Shown here: positions 18,501-28,905 of the stretch, one piece after another
How positions within the stretch are numbered: position 1 is the first letter of the stretch
How the letters are laid out: each line of letters opens with the position of its first letter
Source: Biomphalaria glabrata
Lineage: Eukaryota > Mollusca > Gastropoda > Planorbidae
Assembly (NCBI RefSeq): GCF_947242115.1
Contig: NC_074713.1
Coordinates: forward strand, 8,243,501 to 8,307,500
DNA: 64,000 nt
Reading direction: 5' to 3'
Position numbers and translations under genes: made by a program
The notes under the pieces: generated by a model
What the model was told of the DNA's origin: nothing
Database searches by the model: none
The model's input: only the letters and a program-made list of their open reading frames with translations

Positions 18501-21500
18501 TCCTTTTTATTTTTTAACAATTACATACAAAATTTGGTAAATAAGATCAGGTCAAAGTTACCCATAAATATTACAATAAAATTGGTCCATGGATTTAAAG
18601 AATTATACCCTACAAACCTAGACAAATTCTGAATTATACCCTACAAACCAAGACAATGTCATTATTAAATTATGCCCTACAAACTTAGACAATGCCATTA
18701 ATAAATTACAACTTACTGCTCTTATTGAAAACTTAAGACAATTTTGCATATCTTTTTATTAAAGAGATTAATTAGTTAGCTTTTAATTTAGATTAGTATT
18801 TTAGATTACATTTTTAATTAGTTAAAAAAATCTGTAGATATGATTTTGAAGACTTACATAAATTACAACTTACTGCTCTTATTGAAAACTTAAGACAATT
18901 TTGCATATCTTTTTATTAAAGAGATTAATTAGTTAGCTTTTAATTTAGATTAGTATTTTAGATTACATTTTTAATTAGTTAAAAAAATCTGTAGATATGA
19001 TTTTGAAGACTTACATATCTCCTTCCTCATATTCTTTATTGTTTTCAGCATCCCGTTTTCTCTTACGCAAAGTCTCATCAGTTGGCAGGAAGTAAGCCAC
19101 AAACTGTTCTCCACTCTCATCTACTGCACCTCTGTGATAATATTCATTACATTAAAAAGGGAAAGAGGGGTATGATTAATGCTACTCTTATGAGCACAAT
19201 AAAAATTGGGAACATTAAACAGCTACAAAACTATCAATATATCTATTTTATTTACTTTCCATTGTCTTTAGTGCTTCTTATAATTATGTTATGGAAAACA
19301 TGTGACAAAAGGTTAAGAAAGTCTATCGCCTCAACGAAAATAACTATATAATTAAACTTTTTTCAGTTAAAACTTGAACAAAAAAATAATTTTGGAAACA
19401 AAAATAGTCCAGAATACCATCATGAAATAAGATTAACAAAAAATTAAATGTCTAGTTATTAATATTGAATGTTGTACTAGGAAAGTATAGAAAATGGTTG
19501 TAGAAATTACAAACTTACATATTTTGTAAGTAACTCAGGACTACATAAGTAATTACAAAATTGACAAAATAGTTTGTACCTGATCATGGCTTGAGACATT
19601 TCTTCCATCTGTACTGGAGCAGAATAACCTTTTGGTGCTGGGTCAGAATCAAAGAGAACTTGGGCAAAAGGATGCTTCCATAACTAGACAACATTAGCAA
19701 AGAAAGTCAACAATTGGACAAATGTAAAAGTAATGAATGACAAAATGTACATTAAGTTTTTGTGACTAAACCATGAAAGACATTTTATGATAACATTTGT
19801 CTTGACACTAATTTATACCTTGAAATCTGGAAACACTTCCATTACTTGAACTGGAGTAACACCAGGTTTACTGTAATGTTTCTGAATCTTTAAATTAAAA
19901 GTAGTAAAAAATATTTAGAAAAGTATTAATCAATAATACAGTATTTTTGTCTGAAATTTCATTTACTGAATTCACAGTGATAAAAATTAATATTAAATGG
20001 GTTATTTTCTGAATAGCACTAATGGACTCACTGGTTGTTTGGCTTTTTCAAAAGTATTGTTGATGGCATTAATCTGGCTTTCTCTGTCTTTGTATAAATC
20101 TTCTTCTTTCATTATTCTTTTGATTTTAAAACCCACTCTGCAGAAATACAAAAATATGATTTTGTCACTCTGTGAATGTGACCATCTGTGGCTAGAAAGG
20201 AAAGGAATTCTCCAGCAACAGTTTACTGATAGCACAAAGAACAAAGAAAGAGGTTTCAAACATCTTTGTTTTCTACACAGACTTATGCAAATGACCCATG
20301 TGGGAAACATTCTGACATCTTAGCTAAAGCCATCCATAAAGGTTGTTTGTGTATCACTGTTAAAACATAATAGAGATTGCATAAGCCAAAGAAAAGCCAT
20401 AGAAAGTATGAAAGGACTAACTTTTTTGTTGTGGGTTGGGGGTGAGCGGATAAGTAAAAGAATACTATGTGTGTGTATATGTCGATAAATTATGATGCAC
20501 AGGTAAAAACAAACATAATGAGAGTTCCAGAGAGCAAAAAAGAGGGAGAGAGAGGAAAGAGAGAGCTGGCCATTGTAACAGATGCACAACTTAACAGGCT
20601 AAAAGCTTGCCATGGGGATCATTAAAATCTGACCCGTTCATTACATTCAAAAATAGAAAGGATGGTGTTGTGGCTATAATAAACAATATAAAAGCCTGGA
20701 AACAAATCAACTGTGTGTATCAATTGTACCAAAGATATTAGAGACTTATTAGATGACTGTTTAAAGTATACTCAGAATTCTTACATAGGCTGAGAGTTTA
20801 TAAAGGTCTGATTGTCATTAAGAATAGAGTGACAAGGTTTGACTACCACTTATTGATGCTAACTGAAAAAAACAGCAACAACAACTAAGTGCAAGACCAA
20901 AAATAAAAATGGTTTTCAAAATGTTTGATGCAGGTAATTTACTAACTTGGCCTCAGATTTATCTGCCTTTTGAATAAATCTGTTGTACTCTGTTGAAATA
21001 TACTCAGTTTTCCTCAACCAAGAGACATTTGTATTGTGATGTCGAGATCTGGAAAACAGAAAGATTTCTTTTTTAGTTAGGGAACACATTTTTTTTTGTC
21101 TTCAACTTCAAATGTATACAAACGAAGACAAAATTGAACAAATATTAAAAGAAAAAAAAAAAAAAGAAAAATGTAACTATCCAAGTAAAACTGGGATACC
21201 TTTTTGTATCACCGGGAGCATTCAAGTCTTCTTCCAACAATCTTTCATCTTCTGATTCCGGGTCCGCTATTCAGACAGAAACATTTTTAATTATGTGTGC
21301 CTAAAGAAAACTTTTAGGATTTTGAAGTGTACATGATAATAAAAGAAATCATTTAATAATCAATGTTTCAAAGTTTCTTTTACCATTGAGATCAATTTTG
21401 TATGTGTCTGGATTAATGAGGTCAATATTGACACCCAGGTCATGTTCTGTAAGCAGATCATATTTAAATGACCGTTCAAGTGAAGTTGGCTTGTATGTGT

Positions 21501-24500
21501 AAAATCTAAGAATAAAACAATTGGTAAAATATCAAAATAATTTACAAACCTGTCATTGTGAATGTTTTTTTTCGTGGCTGACATGAAATTCACAAAAGCT
21601 GAATAAGATTTGATCTTTTTAACTACAGAATGCAGCCATTAGCATGAATATCAAAAATATTTACACAGCACAAAACTATTAGAATAAAAAAATAATGACT
21701 TTACAAATGCATGTAATTTTTACTTGCAATTAATTGTGGATTTTTAAGATGACAAATACAGAAATGAAAAAAAAATTAACCTACCTGTTAGATTCAAAAG
21801 GATAAGTGATAAATTTTGGATCAAATGGAATATCTGGTAGAGTATTGTTATATTTCACTCTGCATACAAGCTCTGATCTGAAAATGTGAATGTCTTTACT
21901 TTAATATCATCTTAAGTATTCAGTTGACTACAAAAATAAACAAATCTATAAGATGGAAAAATGTTTGAATAATATACCCCATATAGGGAGAAAACTTGCA
22001 AGTTCTTTGCCGATAACTAGATGAGAATACTTATATTATAGATCAATATTAGATGAGGACATGAAGGAGTACTTATAGTAATACTGAGGTGAAAGTACCT
22101 ACTTGTTACTAGATGAGACTATGAAGAAGAACTTATTAATATCAATACTAGATGAGCATATGAAAGACTACTTATAGATAAATACTAAGGAGAAAGTACA
22201 ACTAGTTAACTAAGGAGTTATAGATAAATACTAGATGAGACTATGAAGGAGTACTTAAAGATAAATACTGAGGAGCAAGTACAACTTGTTACTCTAACTC
22301 AGCGGTTCTCAACCTTTTCAGCTCGGCGACCCCTTTTTACAATTGCCCCCCCCCCCTCCACACACACAGGAATATAAGAATAGACAAAACAATCCAGTTT
22401 TTCGATGGTCTTTGGTGTCCCCTGGCAAATCGTCAATCGACCCCCAAGGGGGTCGCGACCCACAGGTTGAGAACCCCTGCTCTAACTAGTCTAGTAAATT
22501 GGTAACACCATTAGAAAGCAAGTTATTTTCAATGATTACTGCTAAATAAATGTTTAAATTGAGCTGAACAAATTATTCTTTTTTTTGGTATGTATTACAA
22601 TGCTGATGTGTGTTTCAATTAAATGTGTATGCTGGTAAATGAAAACACTGGAAAACAGAAAATATAATAACTAAAACTTTATAAATAACTATAAATTTAT
22701 AATTATAATTCTCAACACATCTACTCTTTTTATTTTTATTTGAACATTTATTTACAGTGTAACAGTAACAATTACATGTTGGTTGTTTAGCAATATAATA
22801 GAATAAAACATATAAAATGGTAAAATATCTGTAATTAAATACATCTTGAAAGATTGTCTACTATTATTATAATCATTTTCCCCTGGATGGCCTCCTCTGT
22901 GAATTGATAGTCCATTAGACTCCAATATATATGTTATCCGATGTCCAGCTGACATCTTCCTTTTATTGATAAATGCTAATGAGTAATGATGCATGATCTT
23001 TAGACTTTAGGAGGTAGACTTAATTGAATATGAACTATCGTTAAACATTCATTAGATTTCAGCTTTTGATAGCTCTTGCTAATATCATCATCTTTCTTTT
23101 GTGATACTCATGGAACATCTATATAGGCAGTATCATATTCATAGGGCTTCTGTAAAAACATACCAATCTCAATGGTCTCTTGCTAGTTTACTGTCTCATG
23201 CCTGTCTTACTCTTTACTCTACTCAGACAACTCCGAAGGCAACACAGCACTTAAGCTTTAGACTCACTGACCTATTAATTACTCTAAAACTCTAGACTGA
23301 CTAGACTAAGTTGACTAACCAGTGCCAATAGTAGCCAATACTAAGTTGGTGACTAGACTTAGACACTAGGTCACTAGACTATGTTGACTAACTAGTACTA
23401 AGTTACTAAATAGTAAATTAGTCAGTATTGACTGGATCTAGATCTTTATTATAATAGATTACTAAACTAGATCAATTCGTCTATGTAGATCTATATTTTA
23501 TAGATCTAGAAATAATGTAGATCTAATCACTAATCCCTAATCCTATAAATATAAAATATACTACTGACTTTAGATTTAATATAGATCTAGATAGACTATA
23601 TAAATAAGTAATCTCTAGCATTTAAGTTAAAAATGTAATACTAAACTGAGACTCTTACAGTCTTACTCAACTTACTGGTAACTGAGTGAGTTACTAAACT
23701 GTCTAAACTTAAACTCTAAACTAAGGCGACTAAGTAAGACTAAGTTAAGAGTACTAAAACACTAAATTAAAGGGAAACTCCGATAGTTTTTCAAATTTGA
23801 GTTATTGACATATTTAAATTCTGTGTAAAAAGTTGTAATAGTAAACATTATATCATTTTTTATTTAAATGCTTAGAAAATTTTATATTTAATAAATTAGT
23901 CATTAAATTCTTGACATCTCAAAAAAACGGGATTCCTTGAGATTTTGTTTTAAGTTATTTCATGCGTCACTTCCCTAAACAATACTGAAAGAGAAACTTG
24001 ATTTAACAAATCGTATCGCTTCATTCTTACAGTAGCTGTTAGGCTTAGTGACGGCCTAGTCCAGAGCTATGATACAGTTATATATATAAACATGTATAGA
24101 TAGATCCAAAAGCATTAGGATAACCAACTCGAGAAAAAAAAGTAACATTTTCATCTAAGCCTCTACCTATCCCAAGAAGTAAATAGATCGTGTATCTGAA
24201 TGATTCGAACAAGATGGTCAGTGTAAGGCTAGTCGAGACTACGTGTAGTCGGTCATGACAAGAAAACCAAGCGATAGTGTTTGTTGTGTGTTGAGTGGTC
24301 TGGTGAGAAAATACACACTGCCGTGATTAGTCAAGCATGTTAATCTACTTTTAATACGCATTTTTTCTTTCTTTTTCTTTCTTTCTTTTTTCATTTTTCT
24401 TTACAAGATCCTAGATTTAACTGCATAGACAAAGATATATTTCTTTTACGAGAATGTAAACTTTGCTATATGGTCTCCTGTTATACAATAAATAACTTAC

Positions 24501-24822
24501 TGCACAGATTAAAACACCTTTGTGACGTCACATAGAAACCCGGTGAAAGTCTGTTTTGGATGCGCAGGAAAATTACGTCGGAAAAATATCAATTACTAAG
24601 TTATTATTGCAAATTTAAAAAAAAAGAAGAATATATTCATTATCTGTAAATTAAAACACATCCCCATAGGCCATAGGCCCAGGCATATCAAAAATTAACA
24701 AAACCATCGGAGTTTCCCTTTAAACTTTAAATTATAAATAGACTCACTATCTACCTTTTTTCACCAGGACGCGATCTTTTCTCCCTCTCATCTCGCCTTC
24801 CAGTCTGTACCGTTGGAGGCAT
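15582..24822 (-). CDS. PAF1: PAF1, RNA polymerase II-associated factor 1
   Basis: Thirteen exons on the minus strand (high to low): 24822-24755, 21877-21785, 21505-21384, 21266-21200, 21048-20947, 20137-20032, 19887-19819, 19683-19580, 19131-19015, 17462-17337, 17056-16954, 16261-16186, 15964-15582. All phases agree; 511 aa. Seen: [62 protein letters not shown]-like [68 protein letters not shown]. These are PAF1 hallmarks. PAF1 is a scaffold of the nuclear Paf1 complex that travels with elongating Pol II and promotes H2B ubiquitination and H3K4/K36 methylation. The length is close to human PAF1 (531 aa). Oddity: the C-terminal exon replaces much of the usual acidic tail with an extended Arg-Ser region (about residues 415-475) before a conserved EEEIFGS motif. 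It shares a 394-bp promoter with MED29. Confidence 0.96.
16837..16940. repeat. 57-bp tandem duplication in PAF1 intron 11
   Basis: The segment starting caacttccaaaccatttaaa occurs at 16837 and again at 16894 with very few differences. It ends 13 bp from the exon 11 splice donor. This is a small recent local duplication. Confidence 0.75.
18345..18513. mobile_element. Foldback element (44-bp inverted repeats) in PAF1 intron 9
   Basis: Arms 18345-18388 and 18470-18513 are inverted copies (aaaataaaaaggagtcagtt ... aactgactcctttttatttt). The loop is about 80 bp. The arms appear perfectly matched over 44 bp, which suggests a young foldback MITE or a recent inverted duplication. I could not find a target-site duplication, so its superfamily is open. 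Confidence 0.7.
18590..18708. repeat. Degenerate short tandem repeat in PAF1 intron 9
   Basis: Three loosely similar units carry attataccctacaaacc or attatgccctacaaactt followed by tagacaat. They sit directly upstream of the 157-bp duplication at 18701-19014. Confidence 0.55.
18701..19014. repeat. 157-bp tandem duplication containing a copied splice donor
   Basis: 18701-18857 and 18858-19014 look identical by eye. The right-hand junction falls at the PAF1 exon 9 5' splice site: gacttacat (minus ATGTAAGTC) occurs at the true donor (19015) and again 157 bp further into the intron, near 18858. The apparent perfect identity suggests a recent event. Confidence 0.9.
22010..22291. repeat. Degenerate tandem repeat in PAF1 intron 1
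   Basis: Four to five diverged units of about 60-75 bp contain the words actagatgagactatgaag, gagtacttatagataaatac and gaggagaaagtacaacttg. A hAT MITE is inserted at the end of the array. Confidence 0.65.
22300..22479. mobile_element. hAT MITE with SPIN/Charlie-like termini
   Basis: 180 bp. Termini CAGCGGTTCTCAACCT and AGGTTGAGAACCCCTG are flanked by a perfect 8-bp duplication, ctctaact at 22292-22299 and 22480-22487. Just inside the right end, read inward, is gtgggtcgcgacccccttgg. As I recall, this is the signature of the SPIN/Charlie group of hAT elements known for horizontal transfer. No coding capacity. Confidence 0.88.
23280..23765. repeat. CTAG-rich low-complexity island
   Basis: Dense irregular repetition of actagactaagttgac, tagatctaga and ctaaactgag words in PAF1 intron 1. 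Composition matches the 180-720 island. No gene is visible. Confidence 0.6.
23771..24719. mobile_element. 949-bp non-autonomous TTAA-target DNA transposon
   Basis: Inverted ends AGGGAAACTCCGATAGTTTT and AAAACCATCGGAGTTTCCCT are flanked by TTAA on both sides (23767-23770 and 24720-24723). A TTAA duplication occurs in piggyBac and Kolobok elements; the AGGG start fits Kolobok better, but this is not proven. No long open frame is present. The right end stops about 35 bp from the PAF1 exon 1 splice donor. Confidence 0.82.
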
Positions 24823-25216
24823 AATGCTGAGAATTGGTTTAGATCTAGATCTCTAGGTCTAGATCTCTTTAATTTAGTCTATGTACGAATGTTTAGTTAC
24901 ATGTATTGTAATTGTAGTGTAGATTTATTATATGTAAATATTACTCGCCATTAAAACTATCCAGACTTTTTTCCTTGCTAATGTAAAGAATAAATTAGAA
25001 TTTAACATTTAAAAAACTTGTCGTTATAATATTTAGATCTAAATGAAAAAAAAGTTTAATCAATTCTATTTTTAAAATTAAAAATAGAATAGTGTTAAAA
25101 GTTGATTGTATCGATTTCTAATTCAGATCAAAATCTAGATCTAGATTCCGATCTAGATAATACAATTGCTTTTCTGGCATTCAAGAAAAGCGGATACGCG
25201 AAATAGAAACAAGAAA
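24823..25216. promoter_or_regulatory. Shared PAF1-MED29 bidirectional promoter region
   Basis: 394 bp separate the PAF1 start codon (minus) from the MED29 start codon (plus). The interval holds agatctagatct repeats and both presumptive 5' UTRs. No obvious TATA box is placed for either gene. A divergent housekeeping promoter is the natural reading. Confidence 0.65.
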
Positions 25217-27911
25217 ATGGCTGCTTCAGGACAAGGACTAGTCCCAATGAATAATCAGATACCAGTTTCATCTGTTATGCATCATCAAGTTGGTATGGGT
25301 CCCGTTATGGTGGGTATGGGACCTGGTATTGGTGTAGGTGTTGGTCCACCTATGCCACCAAACCCACAAGTACCTATGGTTCAGAATCCTGTACCCCCAG
25401 AAACAGATCCAATTGCAAAATTCAAAATTCTTTTACCAAGACTCAAAGAATCATTAGTTGTAAGTCAGAATTATAGACAGTCTAGATCTAGAAATCTAGA
25501 TTTAGATAGTCTATTATCTATATATACAGCATATACTATTTATAGATTTATATTAAAATATAGGCTACTATATAGATGGATCTAGATATAAATTCTAGAT
25601 TTAGCTAGACTAGTTGAGTTTTAGTTTCTTAGTTTCTGTTAGAATGTCAAGACTCTCAAGACTGTGGAGTAAACTCAGTAGTTTTACAGTCTGGACTCTG
25701 AATGACTGTAAAACTGGGTTATTTAGATCTATGTCATGGCATCGTTTCTTTGTCTTAAATAGATCCATAATGTCCAATTAATACTTTTTTCTTTTTATTA
25801 GATAGTATGAAGTTATGAAGAGATGTTGATATAAATTGAGTTTCTGAGGGTCTTTGGGGTTAGTCGTTACTGACGTTAGGATATGTTGCTGTTGTAGGAT
25901 CTCATAATTTTCATTTTATATTTTTATAATTGACATTTTTTTTCAGAATCTTTTTAAAACTGGAGGTCATTTGTTTTATCAAAATGCTAGTCAGGATGAA
26001 ACAGGGTTAGTTATAAAATTATATTTATTGTATAATTTTATTATATTTATAAATATTAAATCTAAAAAAATGTATATGAAGAAGGCTTAGATGGCCTTTT
26101 ATCTTCAATTTGAAATATTATATAACACTAATAACAGTTACTATGACTGAATTTTTAACCTTTGGATAGCTGTGATTATCAGTCATTGAATAAAAGCAAG
26201 ACATCTTAGCAGAAGTAAGAATGTGTATATTTGAAAAATTTGTTTTTGTACAAGAGTTTAAATTAATATTCCTTGTTCAAATGAATTTTATTTTCTTAAC
26301 AGCGCCCAGATGGATAATGCTAGTGGAAGGTTTGAAAAATGTCTGGAAGAATTTTATGCGATTTGTGATCTAGTAGAAATATATTTGGTGAGTAAAGTGC
26401 ATTAGATAAAGTAAAACACTGAAGTTAACATTGAACTTTTTTTGTTGTTTTTTTTTGCTAATTTATATTTGAGTTGAAATATTGTTTGTGCACAGTAATT
26501 TGTATGGTGCATGTCAAAGGGAAAAAAAAGTTTTGTATGTTGGATCATTTTGACATAATAATTGACATCATTATACTTATTGTGAATCCTTTCTCTTACA
26601 ATTGTGTTTTATTAGTTTTAACAGGATTTAAACAAAAAAGTTGATACATGCATGATTATACATACATTAACCTAAATCATAATTTGCATTTGTAAAAAAA
26701 GTTCTTGGTATTTTGTTTTTGACAATAGACATACATTTTACATTGTACAAGAGGTGCATCCTTGTAGTTTAGACTGTTCTAGAGTGTAATAGAGCTTATA
26801 CATACATGTGCAAACAATTACTAATTTTTACAGACTTAAAGAACTATATCAAAAGACCAGAAGTTATGCACAATGAAGGCGATGATGAAATGGGATTTTC
26901 AGTTTTTAAAATATTAACATGAAAGACAAAAATAATAAACATAGACAACACAAACATAGTAGCTCCTTTTCCTTGCAATGGCAGCTAATGAAAGACACAG
27001 GTCATAGTACAATATTTTGCTATGTACAAAGCTCTGTGTCAAGCAAGCTACTAGAAGTACCTTTAAATTACCAAAAAAAAAACTTTTTGGCATTGATTTT
27101 AATTTCTAATGCAAAATCTTCATCTGCTTTCCTCTTCTCTGGTAAATAAAAAAAAATTTAGCTGCTGCAATATTGATATACTAATAACTTTTTTTAACGG
27201 GGCATTTATCAATTTTAAAAAATCACAATACCAGTATTGTGATATTTTTAGCTCAGGTTATCTATCACCTCATCTTTCTTTTTACTATATGCTCAGGATG
27301 TTAAGCTATCTCCAGAGACTTCAGTGTGAAGACATCAGAGTATAAACATCTCCCAAATTTGTAATGTTAAATTTCTGTCAAATTCAGGATGAATAAAAAA
27401 TCATACTTTTAAATTTTGAGAAGCAATTTTTTTAGCTCCTGTGGTAATACTTTTTATAGCATTTTTTTTTTGTGGTTTAACATGTAGCAATTGTTCCTTC
27501 AGAATTAAAGATTATTACATGCTACAGGATGGCAGTGGGCAGGGTTCAAACCCAAGACCATTCAGACAACAGTCCAGAGCACATACATTTAACATGACCA
27601 TGCAGCCATCTTGTTATATATATATCTATATCTTAGTACATGTCCAAATTTATACATTTTGTAACTTTTGCAAAAAAATTTCTAATTTTATATTTCAGAA
27701 ATTGGCTTATGAAGTAATTCAACAAGATAAAGACAGTACTCGGAATACTCCCAATTTAATATTGCCACAAAAAACAGATGCTCCTCAGCCTGAGGGTCAA
27801 CTGTATTCACAGTATTTATCAACTATCAGAGCTCAGATCAATTGTGCTAAAGACATTAGAGACTTATTACATGACTGTTTAAAGAACCTTCCGGAACATT
27901 CTCATCCTTAA
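25217..27911 (+). CDS. MED29: MED29, Mediator complex subunit 29 (Intersex)
   Basis: Four exons: 25217-25459, 25947-26005, 26303-26387, 27699-27911; phases agree; 199 aa, close to human MED29 (200 aa). The N-terminus (about residues 15-60) is a Met/Gly/Pro-rich low-complexity segment. Then follow DPIAKFKILLPRLKESLV, FEKCLEEFYAICDLVE, LPQKTDAPQPEGQLYSQYL and QINCAKDIRDLLHDCL, matching MED29 blocks such as RFDKCLEEFYALCD and QISCAKDIHTALLDC. MED29 is a tail-region subunit of the nuclear Mediator complex, which links activators to Pol II. An in-frame ATG at 25166 would add 17 residues; I prefer 25217 because MAAS fits the family and the context is aagaaaATGG. Introns are short except the last. 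Confidence 0.95.
27485..27610 (-). mobile_element. tRNA-derived SINE (family 3) in MED29 intron 3
   Basis: The minus strand reads gatggctgcatggtcatgtt (A-box-like), then tcttgggtttgaaccctgcc (B box), then attctgaaggaac. The tail and B-box context are shared with the copy at 49.53-49.69 kb. It lies 88 bp before the last MED29 exon. Confidence 0.7.
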
Positions 27912-28284
27912 TGATGAAATCTAAATGGCAACTATAAATTTGTTTCCACTTATAACAACAGTTAGCTTCAGCAAGATGAAAATGCTGCAAAAGGCAATGA
28001 TGCTTTTGCTTCAATAAGATTGCACCTGTTGAAGTTGATACATTATCAGCTATAAAAAATGTGCATTCTTGAAATAGTTCTATTCTTCTTCTGAAGAGTA
28101 TCAATGTTAAAATTTGTGCAGATGATCTGACAAATTATACAAAAAATATATACTGTGTTAAAGAATATATAAATAATGTACATTTTTTTAAATATCATTT
28201 CCAACATTTAGATCTTCTTAAAGCTATTGTGTCTTGTATGTGATACAAAAACATTTTCAGTTTTAACTTAGAATGTTGAAAGGC

Positions 28285-28290
28285 AATAAA
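28285..28290 (+). terminator. Candidate MED29 polyadenylation signal
   Basis: AATAAA in the context aaaggcaataaaaatg, about 375 bp after the MED29 stop codon. Another AATAAA lies near 28486. The opposing gene's coding end is at 28906, so the two genes converge with a short gap. Confidence 0.45.
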
Positions 28291-28905
28291 AATGTCTAAA
28301 ATGGAAAAAAATATATTTTTGTATTGTTAAAGCTATTTTAATAACTATTTGGTTTGATCTTTTTGTTCAATAATAATAAGGCCTTGTCTCTTAAGTCCAA
28401 AGATTAAGTAATGGTACAGTATTTCATATGATTAAGCAAGTTCATTTGCGACCTTCATATTTTGTCATTTAAAGCATAAATCTAGAAATAAATCAAAGTA
28501 TGTTATTACTGCTGCTTTTTTATATTCTCAGCAAAACTGCATTTTCATTGACCTATGTGTAAAGTTGTTTTTGTTTTGTGCTTTTATCCGGATTTTAACC
28601 AATTTATTATCAGCACATTAAGAAAATAATTCAACCCAAACTGATAATGTTTCTAAAAGAAATTTTTTAAAATTTAATTAATCTAATCCAGCAATAAATC
28701 AAAATAATCATGACAACATCAAACAAAAGTTGTTAAAATTAGTAAAACAAAAACTTTTTTAGCAGAAATGTTTAATACATTTGATAACAGTTCAATAACT
28801 ATTGGATAACAATAAATATAAAACAAAAAATGTACAGAATTCATAAACATTTTGAACAATTTCTAACATTCTCATTGTAAACTTAAAACTCAATGAGCTG
28901 AGATT

